Origin: Lucinisca nassula
Taxonomy: Eukaryota; Mollusca; Bivalvia; Lucinida; Lucinidae
DNA: 64,000 nucleotides
Assembly (NCBI GenBank): GCA_963580285.1
Contig: OY757014.1
Coordinates: 97,013,372-97,077,371, forward strand
Reading direction: 5' to 3'
The position numbers and the translations under genes were made by a program. Shown here piece after piece: positions 54,640 through 64,000 of the stretch. A model generated the notes under the pieces. That model did not search any database. It was not told the origin of the DNA and saw only the letters and a program-made list of their open reading frames with translations. Each line of letters opens with the position of its first letter. Position 1 is the stretch's first letter.

Positions 54640-55836
54640 TGCTAATTTTAGTGTAACTGTGGGAGATAAATAAGGTCTGAATAGTTGAATCCTTTGGAAG
54701 CATAGAATACACCAGAATAAACGGATTCTTTTGATTGATTCTATTCAATTCTAACAAAGTCTATCAATTTGAAAAAAAAAAATGTCACCAAATAAGCCAC
54801 ACAACCCTATACAGTTCTAACTCACTTTAGGTTGACTCTTAAACTGACATCTAGTGATATTATATTGCTGGGACATAGCCACAGATAAGATGGTGTATCC
54901 ACAAATTATTTTTCTTACAAAAACATACATTGTGGGTACTCATTGGAAGTGCCTCAGGGAGGTGCTTCTAATGAGTACCCACATCATGTTTGATGTGCTT
55001 CTAATGAGTACCCACAACATGTTTTTGTGCAGAAAAAAAATAAAAAAATATCAGTAGTTTATGGCTGAGGGTTTAGAACCTGAACTTACAGTTTTGAGTT
55101 TCTAAGTATAGGTACTTCCTTAAGGGTATCAATATTTGTATCGTGAATATTCGTATCATGATTCATCCCTACAGTGATGAATTGTCCCGGCCCTAGTGTT
55201 CTCATTAGAATCGCCTCCATGAGGTGATTCTAACGAGTATGGACAATATACGACATTTATCGTACATTTGCAACTTCACAATTAACTACATGATGAGGTA
55301 GACAAATTCAGGAAAACCTCCAGAAACGGCCACCTCATTTTATCAGCCACCTCCCTTCAACAGCCTTCAGATTTCTACCCCCAAACCATATATGATAAGA
55401 CACATACAATGACAACAAGCTAGGTGTGCGCCGTCGCCATTCCCCACCCCCGCCACTTAATAGAAGGTCTAATATCTAAGAAACTGTTCTGATCGCCACT
55501 CTTAAACCTTGCATTTTCCCCTTGCTTTTATAAAATTGTTTGAGGATATTGTGAATGCCTCCATCCATCTGTCTGCCCATCAGTCCATCACGCTATCTCC
55601 TCCTTAACCACTGGCTGGAATTTAACCAGCTTCCTTACATGATGAGGGCGTGCCAGAACAGCAATATATTTGGCTCTGCCTGAGCATGGGGATTTGTGAT
55701 GGCATGCCATGGACTGCACACTCTAGGTGTTAAATTGTTAACAAAATTTTGCTTGCTGAAATACAATATTTGATGTTGACTACATTTTGATGTTGACTAC
55801 ATGTTTGTCCATGAAATGATTAGTTTACATTCTTAG
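54640..55836 (+). other. RTEL1 intron 2, last part, with two hairpins
   Basis: 54931-54983 is a hairpin (TGTGGGTACTCATTGGAAGT / GCTTCTAATGAGTACCCACA), with one extra right half-arm at 54,987-55,020. 55,198-55,245 is a related shorter hairpin (TCTCATTAGAATCGCCTC / GAGGTGATTCTAACGAG). The rest is plain intron. Confidence 0.7.
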
Positions 55837-55954
55837 GTGAACATCAGCGAGCTGATGGGAGATAGAGCACAGACTGCAACATCACAGAGCCTACAAAACT
55901 TGGCTAAAAGTCTAGAATCTTCCACAGGAGCATCATGGGGTGGTTCAGAATTTT
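55837..55954 (+). CDS. RTEL1: RTEL1 exon 3 (linker between motifs I and Ia)
   Basis: Acceptor TTCTTAG at 55830-55836, donor GTGAGT at 55955; 118 nt, starts phase 0, ends phase 1. It reads VNISELMGDRAQTATSQSLQ, NLAKSLESSTGASWGGSEF. This segment is poorly conserved between species in RTEL1. Its placement rests on compatible splice phases and on lying between two diagnostic exons; the SWG motif has a counterpart in vertebrate RTEL1. Confidence 0.82.
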
Positions 55955-56411
55955 GTGAGTATACAGTATATTGGTATATGACCACTTTTGGGCTGTTTTC
56001 AGTGAGCTTGCATTTCGTAAAGATCTTTTTCTCTATATAAATACATTTTTTGGGATCCGTCTCCAAACCATGTTATATCCAAAACTTTCTAATAATTAAT
56101 TTCTAGATTAACAAATTTATAAAGTGCTCTGACATCACAGGGAGAAGAATAGTGCTGCTATAAATAACCATTATCCAGATTTAGTACATGGTAACGACCA
56201 AGACAGAGAATACGCTGCTAGTGCTTGGGAGTTTCTCAATGCAGGATTTGGCTCCATTTTTCCGAAAACAAAATGTGGATTTTCTGGAGAGTATATGGCT
56301 TTCCTCTTTTTTTTCTTGTGTTTTTACAGATATTCTTCCTCTGGAGAGGTGGACCAATCATATTCCTGGACTTAGTCTTGGTCATATTCAGTGTCTACAT
56401 ATTCATTTCAC
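55955..56411 (+). other. RTEL1 intron 3, first part
   Basis: No repeat recognised. Two overlapping frames near 56,188-56,551 run into the SINE and are not credible genes. Confidence 0.5.
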
Positions 56412-56703
56412 CCCCCCCTCCACCAGGGCTCTCAGAAATAGATTGGGCTGCATTCCGTGCAGAGTTGAAACCAAATAATCTTTTGAGAACTGGTAAACCA
56501 CTTCGGTCTAAGCCTGCCCAGGATAAGTGGTCAAGTCTGACCGCTCCTTAACCTTAGTGGTTCTTTTAGGCAGGCCATAGGGCTCGAAATGTCATTTCAT
56601 GACAGTGTCTGGTAAAAGTTTCACATAATCAAAACTTGAAAGAAGTCTCCAAAATGACCTAATAGTGTTGACAGGGATGTAAAATCTCAATGCAAACAAA
56701 CAA
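56412..56703 (+). mobile_element. SINE-like family V
   Basis: Plus-strand copy; possible 9-bp target duplication ACATATTCA at about 56,395 and 56,705. Confidence 0.85.
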
Positions 56704-56867
56704 AAACATATTCAGTATGTTTTCATGTTATTCAATATTACAGTGTAATGCATCACATTTTCTAGCAAAACTCTGCTTTATAGGTATTAACCCATTGTAT
56801 GCTAGTGGACTCTTCCATTGCTATACATTGGTCAAGCCCATTTGTCTTATAAGGGGTGGTATGCTTA

Positions 56868-59413
56868 TTTTTAGCTCACCGTCACGTAGTGACGAGGTGA
56901 GCTTTTGGGATCACTTTTTGTCCGTCGTCCGTCATGCGTCCGTGCATGCTTGCGTCCGTGCGTGCGTGTGTGCGTAAACAATTTTTTTAAACGACATCTC
57001 CTCCTAAACCACTGATCGGATTTTGACCAAACTTCACAGGAATGATCCTTAGGTGGTCCCCTTTCAAAGTTATTCAAATGGTTCCGGTCCGTTGCACATC
57101 TAGGTCACAGAACCCAAAAATAGATTTTTTTTCACCAAAAACTTAAAAAATCTTCTTCTCTGAAACAACAAGGCCCAGGTCTTTGATATTTGGTATGAAG
57201 CTTCATCTAGTAGACCCCTACCAAGATTGTTCAAATTATATTGCTGGGGCCAAAAATGCCCCCGCCCCGGGCCCTTTGGTTTTACATAGGCTTATATAGG
57301 GAAAATCTTTAAAAATCTTCTTCTCTGAAACCACAAGGCCCAGGTCTTTGATATTTGGTATGAAGCTGCATCTAGTGGACCCCTACCAAGATTGTTCAAA
57401 TTATAGTGCTGGGACAAAAAATGCCCCCGCCCCAGGGCCCTTTGGTTTTACATAGGCTTATATAGGGAAAATCTTTAAAAATCTTCTTCTCTGAAACCAC
57501 AAGGCCTAAGTCTTTGATATTTGGTATGAAGCTTCATCTGGTGGACCTCTACCAAGATTGTTCAAATTATAGTGCTGGGGCCAAAAATGCCCCCGCCCCG
57601 GGGCCCTTTGGTTTTACATAGGCTTATATAGGGAAAATCTTTAAAAATTTTCTTCTCTGAAACCACAAGGCCCAGGACTTTGATATTTGGTATGAAGCTT
57701 CATCTAGTGGACCCCTACCAAGATTGTTCAAATTATAGTGCTTAGGCCAAAAATGCCCCCGCCCGGGCCCTTTGGTTTTACATAAGCTTATTATAGGGAA
57801 AATCTTTAAAAATCTTCTTCTCTGAAACCGCAAGGCCCAGGACTTTGATTTTTAGAATGAAGCTTCATCTAATGGACCTCTGCCAAGAATGTCAAATTAT
57901 AACCCTTGGGCCAAAAATGCCCCCACCCCGGGGCCCTTTGGTTTTACATAGACTTATATAGTGAAAATCTTTAAAAATCTTCTTCTCTGAAACCACAAGG
58001 CCTAGGTCTTTTATATTTGGTATGAAGCTTCATCTAAAGGACCCCTAATAAGATTATTCAAATTATAGTGCTGAGGCCAAAAATGTCCCCGCCCTGGGCC
58101 CTTTGGTTTTACATAGGCTTATATAGGGAAAATCTTTAAAAATCTTCTTCTCTGAAACCGCAAGGCCCATGACTTTGATATTTGGTATGAAGCTTCATCT
58201 AGTGGACCCCTACCAAGATTGTTCAAATTATAGTGCTGGTGCAAAAAATGCCCCCGCCCCCGGGCCCTTTGGTTTTACATAGGCTTATATAGGGAAAATC
58301 TTTAAAAATCTTCTTCTCTGAAACCGCAAGGCCCAGGACTTTGATGTTTGGTATGAAGCTTCATCTAGTGGACCCCTACCAAGATTGTTCAAATTATAGC
58401 CCTTGGGCAAAAAATGCCCCCGCTCCGGGTCCCTTTGGTTTTACATAGACTTATATAGGGAAAATCTTTAAAAATCTTCTTCTCTGAAACTGCAAGGCCT
58501 AGGTCTTTTATATTTGTTATGAAGCTTCTTCTAAAGGACCCCTACCAAGATGATTCAAATTATAGTGCTGGGGCCAAAAGTGGCCCCGCCTTGGGCCATT
58601 TGGTTTTACATTGGCTTATATAGGGATAATCTTTAAAAATCTTCTTCTCTGAAACCACATGGCCCAGGACTTTGATATTTGGTATGAAGCTTCATCTAAT
58701 GGACCTCTACCAAGATTGTTCAAATTATAGCCCTGGGGCCAAAAATGCCCCCGCTCTGGGGCCCTATGGTTTTACATAGACTAATATAGGGAAAATCTTT
58801 AAAAATCTTCTTCTCAGAAACCACAAGGCCTGGGTCTTTGATATTTGGTATGAAGCTGCATCTAGTGGACCTCTGTCAAGATTATTCAAATTATAGCTCT
58901 GATACCAAAAATGTCCCTGCTCCGGGGCCCTTTGGTTTTACATAGACTTATATAGGGAAATCTTTAAAAATCTTCTATGAAACTGCAAGGCCAAGGCCTT
59001 TGATATTTAGTAAGGAGCTTTATCTAGTGGACCTCAACCAAGATTGTTCAAATTATAGCCCTGGGGCCACAAATGCCCCCTCCCCGGGGCCCTTTGGTTT
59101 TACATAAATGTATATAGCACCAAGGCCATTTGGTTTTGCATAGGCTTATGTAGGGAATATCTTTAACAAAAATCTTCTCTGAAACCGCAAGGCCCAGGTC
59201 TTTGATATTTGATGTGTAGCTTCATCTAGTGGACCTTTGCCAAGATTGTTCAAATTATAGCCTTTGTTGATGTTTGGTATGAAGCTTCACCTTTAAGACC
59301 TCCCTCAACAATATGCACATGAAAGCCCTCGGGCCAATAATGGCCCTCTCTGGGGCCCACTTGTTACACTATGGATCAGGTGAGCGATCCAGGGCCATCA
59401 TGGCCCTCTTGTT
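56868..59413 (-). mobile_element. Tandem-repeat element, family 1, complete inverted copy
   Basis: Left (its 3' end): TTTTTAGCTCACC, hairpin CGTCACGTAGTGACG, GTCCGTCGTCCG repeats. Then the single block 56,990-57,095 whose complement is the 145-bp unit of 1-1,760. Then about 13 units of about 165 bp (CTTCTTCTCTGAAACCACAA, GATATTTGGTATGAAGCTTC). Right (its 5' end): CAGGTGAGCGATCC..GGGCCATCATGGCCCTCTTGTT. No protein. Confidence 0.9.
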
Positions 59414-59420
59414 TCATTTT

Positions 59421-60981
59421 TATAGCCCCGCTTTGAAAAAGTGGGGCTATATTGTATTTGCCATGTCCTTCTGTCATTCCGTGATTCCGTTAATTTGTGT
59501 TGGCTCCATAACTTTGTATCTGCTTAACATATTTTCATGAAACTTCACACAAATGTTAAACACCATAAGACAATGTGCAGAGCGAAGGAATTATAACTGT
59601 GGATTGCCTACTTTTGGAGTTATTGCCCTTTGAACATTTTCCGTAATTCCGTGATTCCGTTAATTTGTGTTGGCTCCATAACTTTGTATCTGCTTAACAT
59701 ATTTTCATGAAACTTCACACAAATGTTAAACACCATAAGACAATGTGCAGAGCGAAGGAATTATAACTGTGGATTGCCTACTTTTGGAGTTATTGCCCTT
59801 TGAACATTGAAAAATGGCAATTTTAATTGTGTCTGCTTCATAACTCGAAAACCGTTTGAGATATTTTTAGGAAACTTCACACAAATGTTAAGCACTATGA
59901 GACGATGTGGAGAGCGCAGGAACCATAACTCTGCATTGCTTATTTTTGGAGTTATTGCCCTTTGAACATTGAAAAATGGCAATTTTAACAGTGTCCGCTT
60001 CATAACTCGAAAACCGTTTGAGATAATTTCATGAAACTTCACACAAATGTTAAGCACTATGAGACAATGTGCAGAGCGCAAGAATCATAACTCTGGTTTT
60101 CGTATTTTCTTTGTGTCTGTCTGTGTCTGTTAACAATTTTTGTGTCCGCTCCATAACTTTAAAACCCATTCACATATTTTCATGAAACTTCACACAAACA
60201 TTAAACACCATGAGATGGTGTGCAGAGTGCAGGAACCATAACTCTGGATTGCCTAATTTTTGAGTTATTTCCCTTTGAATATTGAAAAATATTAATTTTA
60301 GCCGTCTTTGCTCGATAACTCAAAAACCGTTTGAGATAATTTTATGAAACTTCACACAAATGTAAAGCACCATATTACGTGTGCAGAGCGCAGGAACCCA
60401 AACTCTGGATTGTCTACTTTTTCAGTTATAGGCTTTTGAATATTAAAAAATGGCAATTTTAACTATGTCCGCTCCATAACCGTTTCTGATATTTTCATGA
60501 AACTTCAAATAAATGAAAAGCACCTTGAGATGATGTGCAGAGTGCAGGAACCATAACTCTGGTTTGCCTACTTTAGGAGTTTTTGCCCTTTGAACATTTA
60601 AAAAGGCAATTTTGACTGTGTCGGCTCCATAACTCACAAACCATTTGAGATATTTTCATGACACTTCACACAAGTGTAAAGCACCATGAGACAATGTGCA
60701 GAGCGCAGGAACCCTGACTCTGATTTGCCTACTTTAGGAGTTATTACCCTTTGAACATTGAAAAATGGAAGATGAAATTTAGTATAAACATGGACATTCT
60801 GGTAATGTATCATGCTCATTGAAATGAGGGACAAGGGCTCACAACTCTTAGAGTTTTTCCAGATAATGTAAAATTTTCAACAGTTATTTCTTGTTCATAA
60901 CTGTTTTCTCTGCAGCTTAAATAACTTTCTTCTCTGACAGCGCTGAAGCGGGGCTATAGTCAGATCCTCTGACAGCTCTAG
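59421..60981 (+). mobile_element. Helitron-like tandem-repeat element, family C
   Basis: 5' TATAGCCCCGCT (59421-59432), exact inverted match AGCGGGGCTATA at 60947-60958, hairpin GTCAG-ATCCT-CTGAC (60959-60973), CTAG at 60978-60981 then TT. The interior holds about eight units of about 165-180 bp with TTCATGAAACTTCACACAAA. The first two (59,473 and 59,643) are identical by eye over about 164 bp. Its 3' end closely resembles family D. Confidence 0.88.
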
Positions 60982-60989
60982 TTATTCCC

Positions 60990-61430
60990 TATTTTTGATG
61001 AAAAATTCTGTTAGCAAATAGTGCAGGCCATGATCAGACGCCGCGTTCTGATCTGGGCCTCAGCGCCCACCCATCTGGGCTTGAAGAAATAGATGGGCTG
61101 CATGATGCTTCCATGCAGAGCTGAAACCGGTCCGCACACAAGTACTGGTAAACCACTTAGAGGATCTTAGCCTGCCCAGGCAAAGCGGTGCGAGTCGGCC
61201 CGTCCATGCTAATAAACCCTATTGGTTTCATTGGATGGCAGGGCTTGAGAAGTCATTTCATCTCAATGTCGGGTAAAAGTCCCACAAAATTGGAAGCAAT
61301 GTCCCCAATTTGACATTTACAGTGTTGATGGGAACGTTAAACCTCAAATCAAACAAACAAAAACTGATCTGGGCCTGCCCTGTTTGCCAAGGTACTCCTT
61401 TAGGGGTTTCCCGCTTGCAATGGGTGAAGA
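60990..61430. mobile_element. GATCAG-cored palindromic element interrupted by SINE V
   Basis: TTAGCAAATAGTGCAGGCCA and GCCCTGTTTGCCAAG flank the core, reading as one palindrome once the SINE is removed. Ends not defined. Confidence 0.6.
61061..61363 (+). mobile_element. SINE-like family V, reference full copy
   Basis: 303 bp, perfect 13-bp target duplication CTGATCTGGGCCT at 61048-61060 and 61364-61376. Starts CAGCGCCCACCCATCTGGGC and ends CAAACAAACAAAAA, which fixes both termini of the family. Confidence 0.97.
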
Positions 61431-61521
61431 AAATATTTTTACCTGTACTGCAGATTAATTGGGATCACTTGTTTTTTTTTTTTCAGCTTCTCATATACTT
61501 CTAATATATGTATCTTTTCAG

Positions 61522-61606
61522 CTGTGCCGAAGATAATCTACGCTTCTAGGACTCACTCTCAGCTCTCGCAGGCTGTTCAGGAACTGAAAAGAACAGCATA
61601 TAACAG
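61522..61606 (+). CDS. RTEL1: RTEL1 exon 4 (helicase motif Ia)
   Basis: Acceptor TTTTCAG at 61515-61521, donor GTTGGT at 61607; 85 nt. With the leftover T of exon 3 it reads [28 protein letters not shown] plus two bases of the next codon. [13 protein letters not shown] is the motif Ia block of RTEL1, which contacts single-stranded DNA. The next expected block (the Fe-S cysteines) is not found before 64,000, so the gene continues off the right edge. Confidence 0.92.
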
Positions 61607-61732
61607 GTTGGTTGGAGAAAACGTATTCATTTAAGGGTTTTGCATTTGACATATTTGTCTTCAAAAGTATGATCTTTCCTACAGTTATTGTCTGTCTTCT
61701 GCTGATTCAAGAAGAGCAGTTATCAAGAATGT

Positions 61733-62028
61733 GCACCAGCCTCAGTGGCTTAGTTGGATGCATGTCTGACTGGTGATCAGAAGGTCACAGGTTTTACCCC
61801 CCTATGGGTCAGGCAACATTCTTTTGTGGGAACTGATCATGAAATATTTTCAACAATCAGTCTATCCCCTCCGCTGATTCAAGAAGGGCACTTATCAGAA
61901 AGCATGCACTGTTCGGGTTTACAGCTTATTTGTAAGAGTGTGGTTAGGTAAACTTTCCATCTCAATATCACCTTAATAGTGTTGACTTGGCAATAAAACT
62001 CCAAAATCAAAGTAAAAAAAAAAAATCT
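61733..62028 (+). mobile_element. tRNA-like SINE family G
   Basis: Head CCTCAGTGGCTTAGTTGGAT (A-box-like) and CACAGGTTTTACCCC (B-box-like), body with CCGCTGATTCAAGAAGGGCA, tail TCAAAGTAAAAAAAAAAAA. A body fragment also occurs at 8,136. Confidence 0.75.
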
Positions 62029-62079
62029 GCTGGTCAGCTGCTTAGAAAGTCTAAGCCTGCTCACAAAAGAATCATTAGG

Positions 62080-62286
62080 TTAACTCATCCTGCTGTTCAC
62101 AACAACCCTTTTCTTTGCAAACAGTGTAGATCCAGATCAGATGGCTTCTGAAGAAGCCATCTGATCAGGATCTACACTGTTTGACATTCAATTTATGAAT
62201 TTGTGGGAATAAATTACATCAAGGAATCTGGTTGGTTCAAAGTCAGAAATGGGGCTAAACTGAATATTCAGCAAGACAAGGGTTGA
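62080..62286 (-). mobile_element. TTAA MITE, copy 4
   Basis: TTAA / TTGA flanks; ends CTCATCCTGCTG and CAGCAAGACAAGGG. Core GATCAGATGGCTTCTGAAGA followed by its complement; orientation opposite to copies 1-3. Confidence 0.82.
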
Positions 62287-62678
62287 CTGACAAATGCTAC
62301 ATGAACTTGATAGTTTTGACTGGGCTTACAGACAAAAGTTGAATCAGTGTTTTGACTACGGAAAACTTGGCCCATTTAAACCTCATGCAGTCATCAAGGG
62401 CTCTGATCAGATAATCATTGTCTGACTGTGCAGGTCTTTGCTGGGCTCAGTTGTTTAAAGCATTGTTAGCTTAACGAGCTTGTTAGTGGTCAAACTGTTG
62501 ACTGTTCTAGCAGTATTTGTCATACTCTGGTATTTTTGCTGGAAAAATGCAAATGCAAAAGCTACTCACATTTTTTTTTCAGCAAAAATATTAGTGTATG
62601 TGCCACATTGAAGTACCAATGTTTTAATGATATGTAAATTAACAACCTTGATAAACCATTTTGTTCAACTGGACACAG
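62287..62678 (+). other. RTEL1 intron 4, with half of an inverted pair
   Basis: 62,479-62,600 (TTGTTAGTGGTCAAA, GACTGTTCTAGCAG, TTTTTGCTG) is repeated inverted at 63,270-63,400. Confidence 0.65.
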
Positions 62679-63009
62679 TACCGGCCCCGATAGCTCAGTT
62701 GGTAGAGTGTCCGCTCCGGGGAACGGGAGGTCACGGGTTTGATCCCGGGCCGCCACATACCAAAGTCGTTAAGAATGGTACTAGCTGTTCCTCGCTTGGC
62801 ACTCAGATTTACGGGGTAGAGCTAGGACTGGTCGACCCAGTGTCAGGATAATGTGACTGGGTGTGGTATCATATAATGTGTCTGGGACATGATACTTCAG
62901 TGAGACAGCACTATAAAAGTGAGCATTGAGCTCCCTGTCGCAACCAGACACCGTCGTGATATGACTGAAAAATTGTTGAAAGCGACGTTAAACCCGAATT
63001 CACACACAC
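62679..63009 (+). mobile_element. tRNA-derived SINE (family T), copy 3
   Basis: Perfect 14-bp target duplication TCAACTGGACACAG at 62665-62678 and 63010-63023. Same head and body as 10,098, about 90% or more identical by eye. Confidence 0.96.
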
Positions 63010-63023
63010 TCAACTGGACACAG

Positions 63024-63404
63024 GTTTCTATAATGGGGCTCAGCTGTATTGAAACTTGTCTGTGTGGGTAAAAAAAAAATCTGATCTTTTCACATCTGAA
63101 TTATTGGTAGTACCAAAATGTTGAATTTTCTAATATTTTATTATATGGCAGAAACACTCTTGTAAAATATAAATATATTTCAATATCTTAACTGTGCAGT
63201 TAAAGATATAAAACACTGGGTTCAATTGTTCGAAACTAACAATGTTGTTGGTAAACGTATCTCTAAAACTTTGATCATTTTGTATGGCAAATATACTAAT
63301 ATTTTTGCTGAAAAAATGTTTTTGCTCATTTGTCAGCAAAAATATCACTGTATTGAATTTTACATCTGCTAGAACAGTTAATATTTTGACCACTAACAAG
63401 CATG
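63024..63404 (+). other. RTEL1 intron 4, unassigned
   Basis: Holds the inverted partner of 62,479-62,600. No exon was found. Confidence 0.55.
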
Positions 63405-63618
63405 TTAACCCTTGGCCTGCTGAGCCTGGATATGTTTGGTCTTTCAACCAATGAAGATCCAGATCAGATGGCTTCTGAAGAAGCCATCTGATCAGGATCT
63501 TCGTTGTTTGTCATTCATTTTATGAATTTGTCACAATAATTTGCATCAAGTAATCTGATTGGTTGATAATTAGGTAGTGGGTGTGGCATATTTAAATGAT
63601 CAGCAGGTCAAGGGTTAA
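63405..63618 (-). mobile_element. TTAA MITE, copy 5 (best preserved)
   Basis: Perfect TTAA at 63405-63408 and 63615-63618. 14-bp ends CCCTTGGCCTGCTG / CAGCAGGTCAAGGG differ at one paired position. Core GATCAGATGGCTTCTGAAGA and complement. 206 bp without the TTAAs. Confidence 0.92.
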
Positions 63619-63689
63619 GGTATCATTGTTTTGAAGAACTGGGCCCTGATCTCTCAATTGCCTTAAAATTGCATTTTCTTCAGTTTTGT

Positions 63690-63850
63690 GTGAGAACCCC
63701 CGTAGTGTAGTGGTTATGCTACTTGCCTCATAAACCAGGGGTCGTTGATTTGATCCCTGGCTTCTCCAGACTTTCGGATGAGTCTTCAAACTAAGGTACC
63801 ATCTCCATATGACCTTAATTGTTGGTTGGATGTAAAACACTCATGTGGGG
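63690..63850 (+). mobile_element. tRNA-like SINE family P
   Basis: Head CCCCGTAGTGTAGTGGTTAT (A-box region) and TTGATTTGATCCCTGG (B-box), body TTCGGATGAGTCTTCAAAC, end GGTTGGATGTAAAACACTCA. Confidence 0.78.
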
Positions 63851-63928
63851 ATGGTTGGGTTAGACGTAGGTGTTGTATATCTTGCGTCACAAGTGTCCAA
63901 CTGATATTGGCTTGCAGTTGGGCAACGG

Positions 63929-64000
63929 CCCCCGCCCATCGGGGCTTGAACATATAGACGGGCTGCATGATGCTTCCACGCAGAGCTGAAACCGACCGCA
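63929..64000 (+). mobile_element. SINE-like family V, cut by the window edge
   Basis: Head CCCGCCCATCGGGGCTTGAA through GAGCTGAAACCGACCGCA; the rest lies outside. Confidence 0.9.

Noticed and set aside
62681..62752. Functional tRNA gene
   Set aside because: The cloverleaf-like head is followed by a SINE body and AC tail with a target duplication; the same holds for 10,098, 15,180, 36,598 and 63,700.
61607..64000. Fifth RTEL1 exon
   Set aside because: No segment resembling the next conserved block (KVCVLGSR.. and the Fe-S cysteines) was found; intron 4 probably extends past the edge.

Overview
The window looks like nuclear DNA of a bivalve mollusc (probably a heterodont clam or mussel; the species is not determinable by eye). 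It is AT-rich, nearly gene-free and packed with SINEs, LINE fragments, DNA transposons and tandem-repeat elements of kinds familiar from bivalves. There are no operons, bacterial ribosome sites or CRISPR arrays. Almost every open frame over 60 codons lies inside a repeat and is not a gene.

The one recognisable host gene is RTEL1 (regulator of telomere elongation helicase 1), on the + strand from 47,160 to beyond the right edge. Four coding exons are present (47160-47261, 53410-53523, 55837-55954, 61522-61606). Their phases are compatible, they have GT/AG borders, and they encode the N-terminus, the Walker A motif and helicase motif Ia. The introns hold most of the notable mobile DNA. Intron 1 contains a three-level nest: a pogo-like element holds a mariner, which holds a Helitron-like tandem-repeat element. 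Intron 3 holds two more tandem-repeat elements back to back.

Layout: 1-1,870, end of a tandem-repeat element with an amplified 145-bp array. 1,950-2,800, GC-rich degenerate repeats. 2,900-9,200, old duplicated repeats with SINEs, a TTAA MITE and a Helitron-like insertion. 9,600-12,034, protein-free arrays plus a tRNA-SINE and LINE pieces. 13,900-17,760, a LINE interrupted by a 3.5-kb tandem-repeat element that is itself interrupted by a tRNA-SINE. 17,760-22,000, old repeats. 22,009-23,693, a non-autonomous hAT-like element. 24,000-28,900, SINEs, hairpins and an 877-bp inverted repeat. 29,000-35,950, piled-up LINE ends, a decayed PHD-type ORF1 and a nearly complete reverse transcriptase. 36,000-46,600, SINEs, short motif clusters, a second TIR transposon and a 141-bp array. 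46,600-64,000, RTEL1 with its transposon-filled introns.

The most useful structural result is that several insertions can be dated relative to each other, and their ends fixed, from target duplications or uninterrupted paralogues in the same window. Four tandem-repeat families share one design: short inverted sequences near the two ends, direct repeats of about 141-190 bp inside, and a hairpin followed by CTAG or CTAA at the 3' end. No element here encodes an intact transposase or Rep/helicase.
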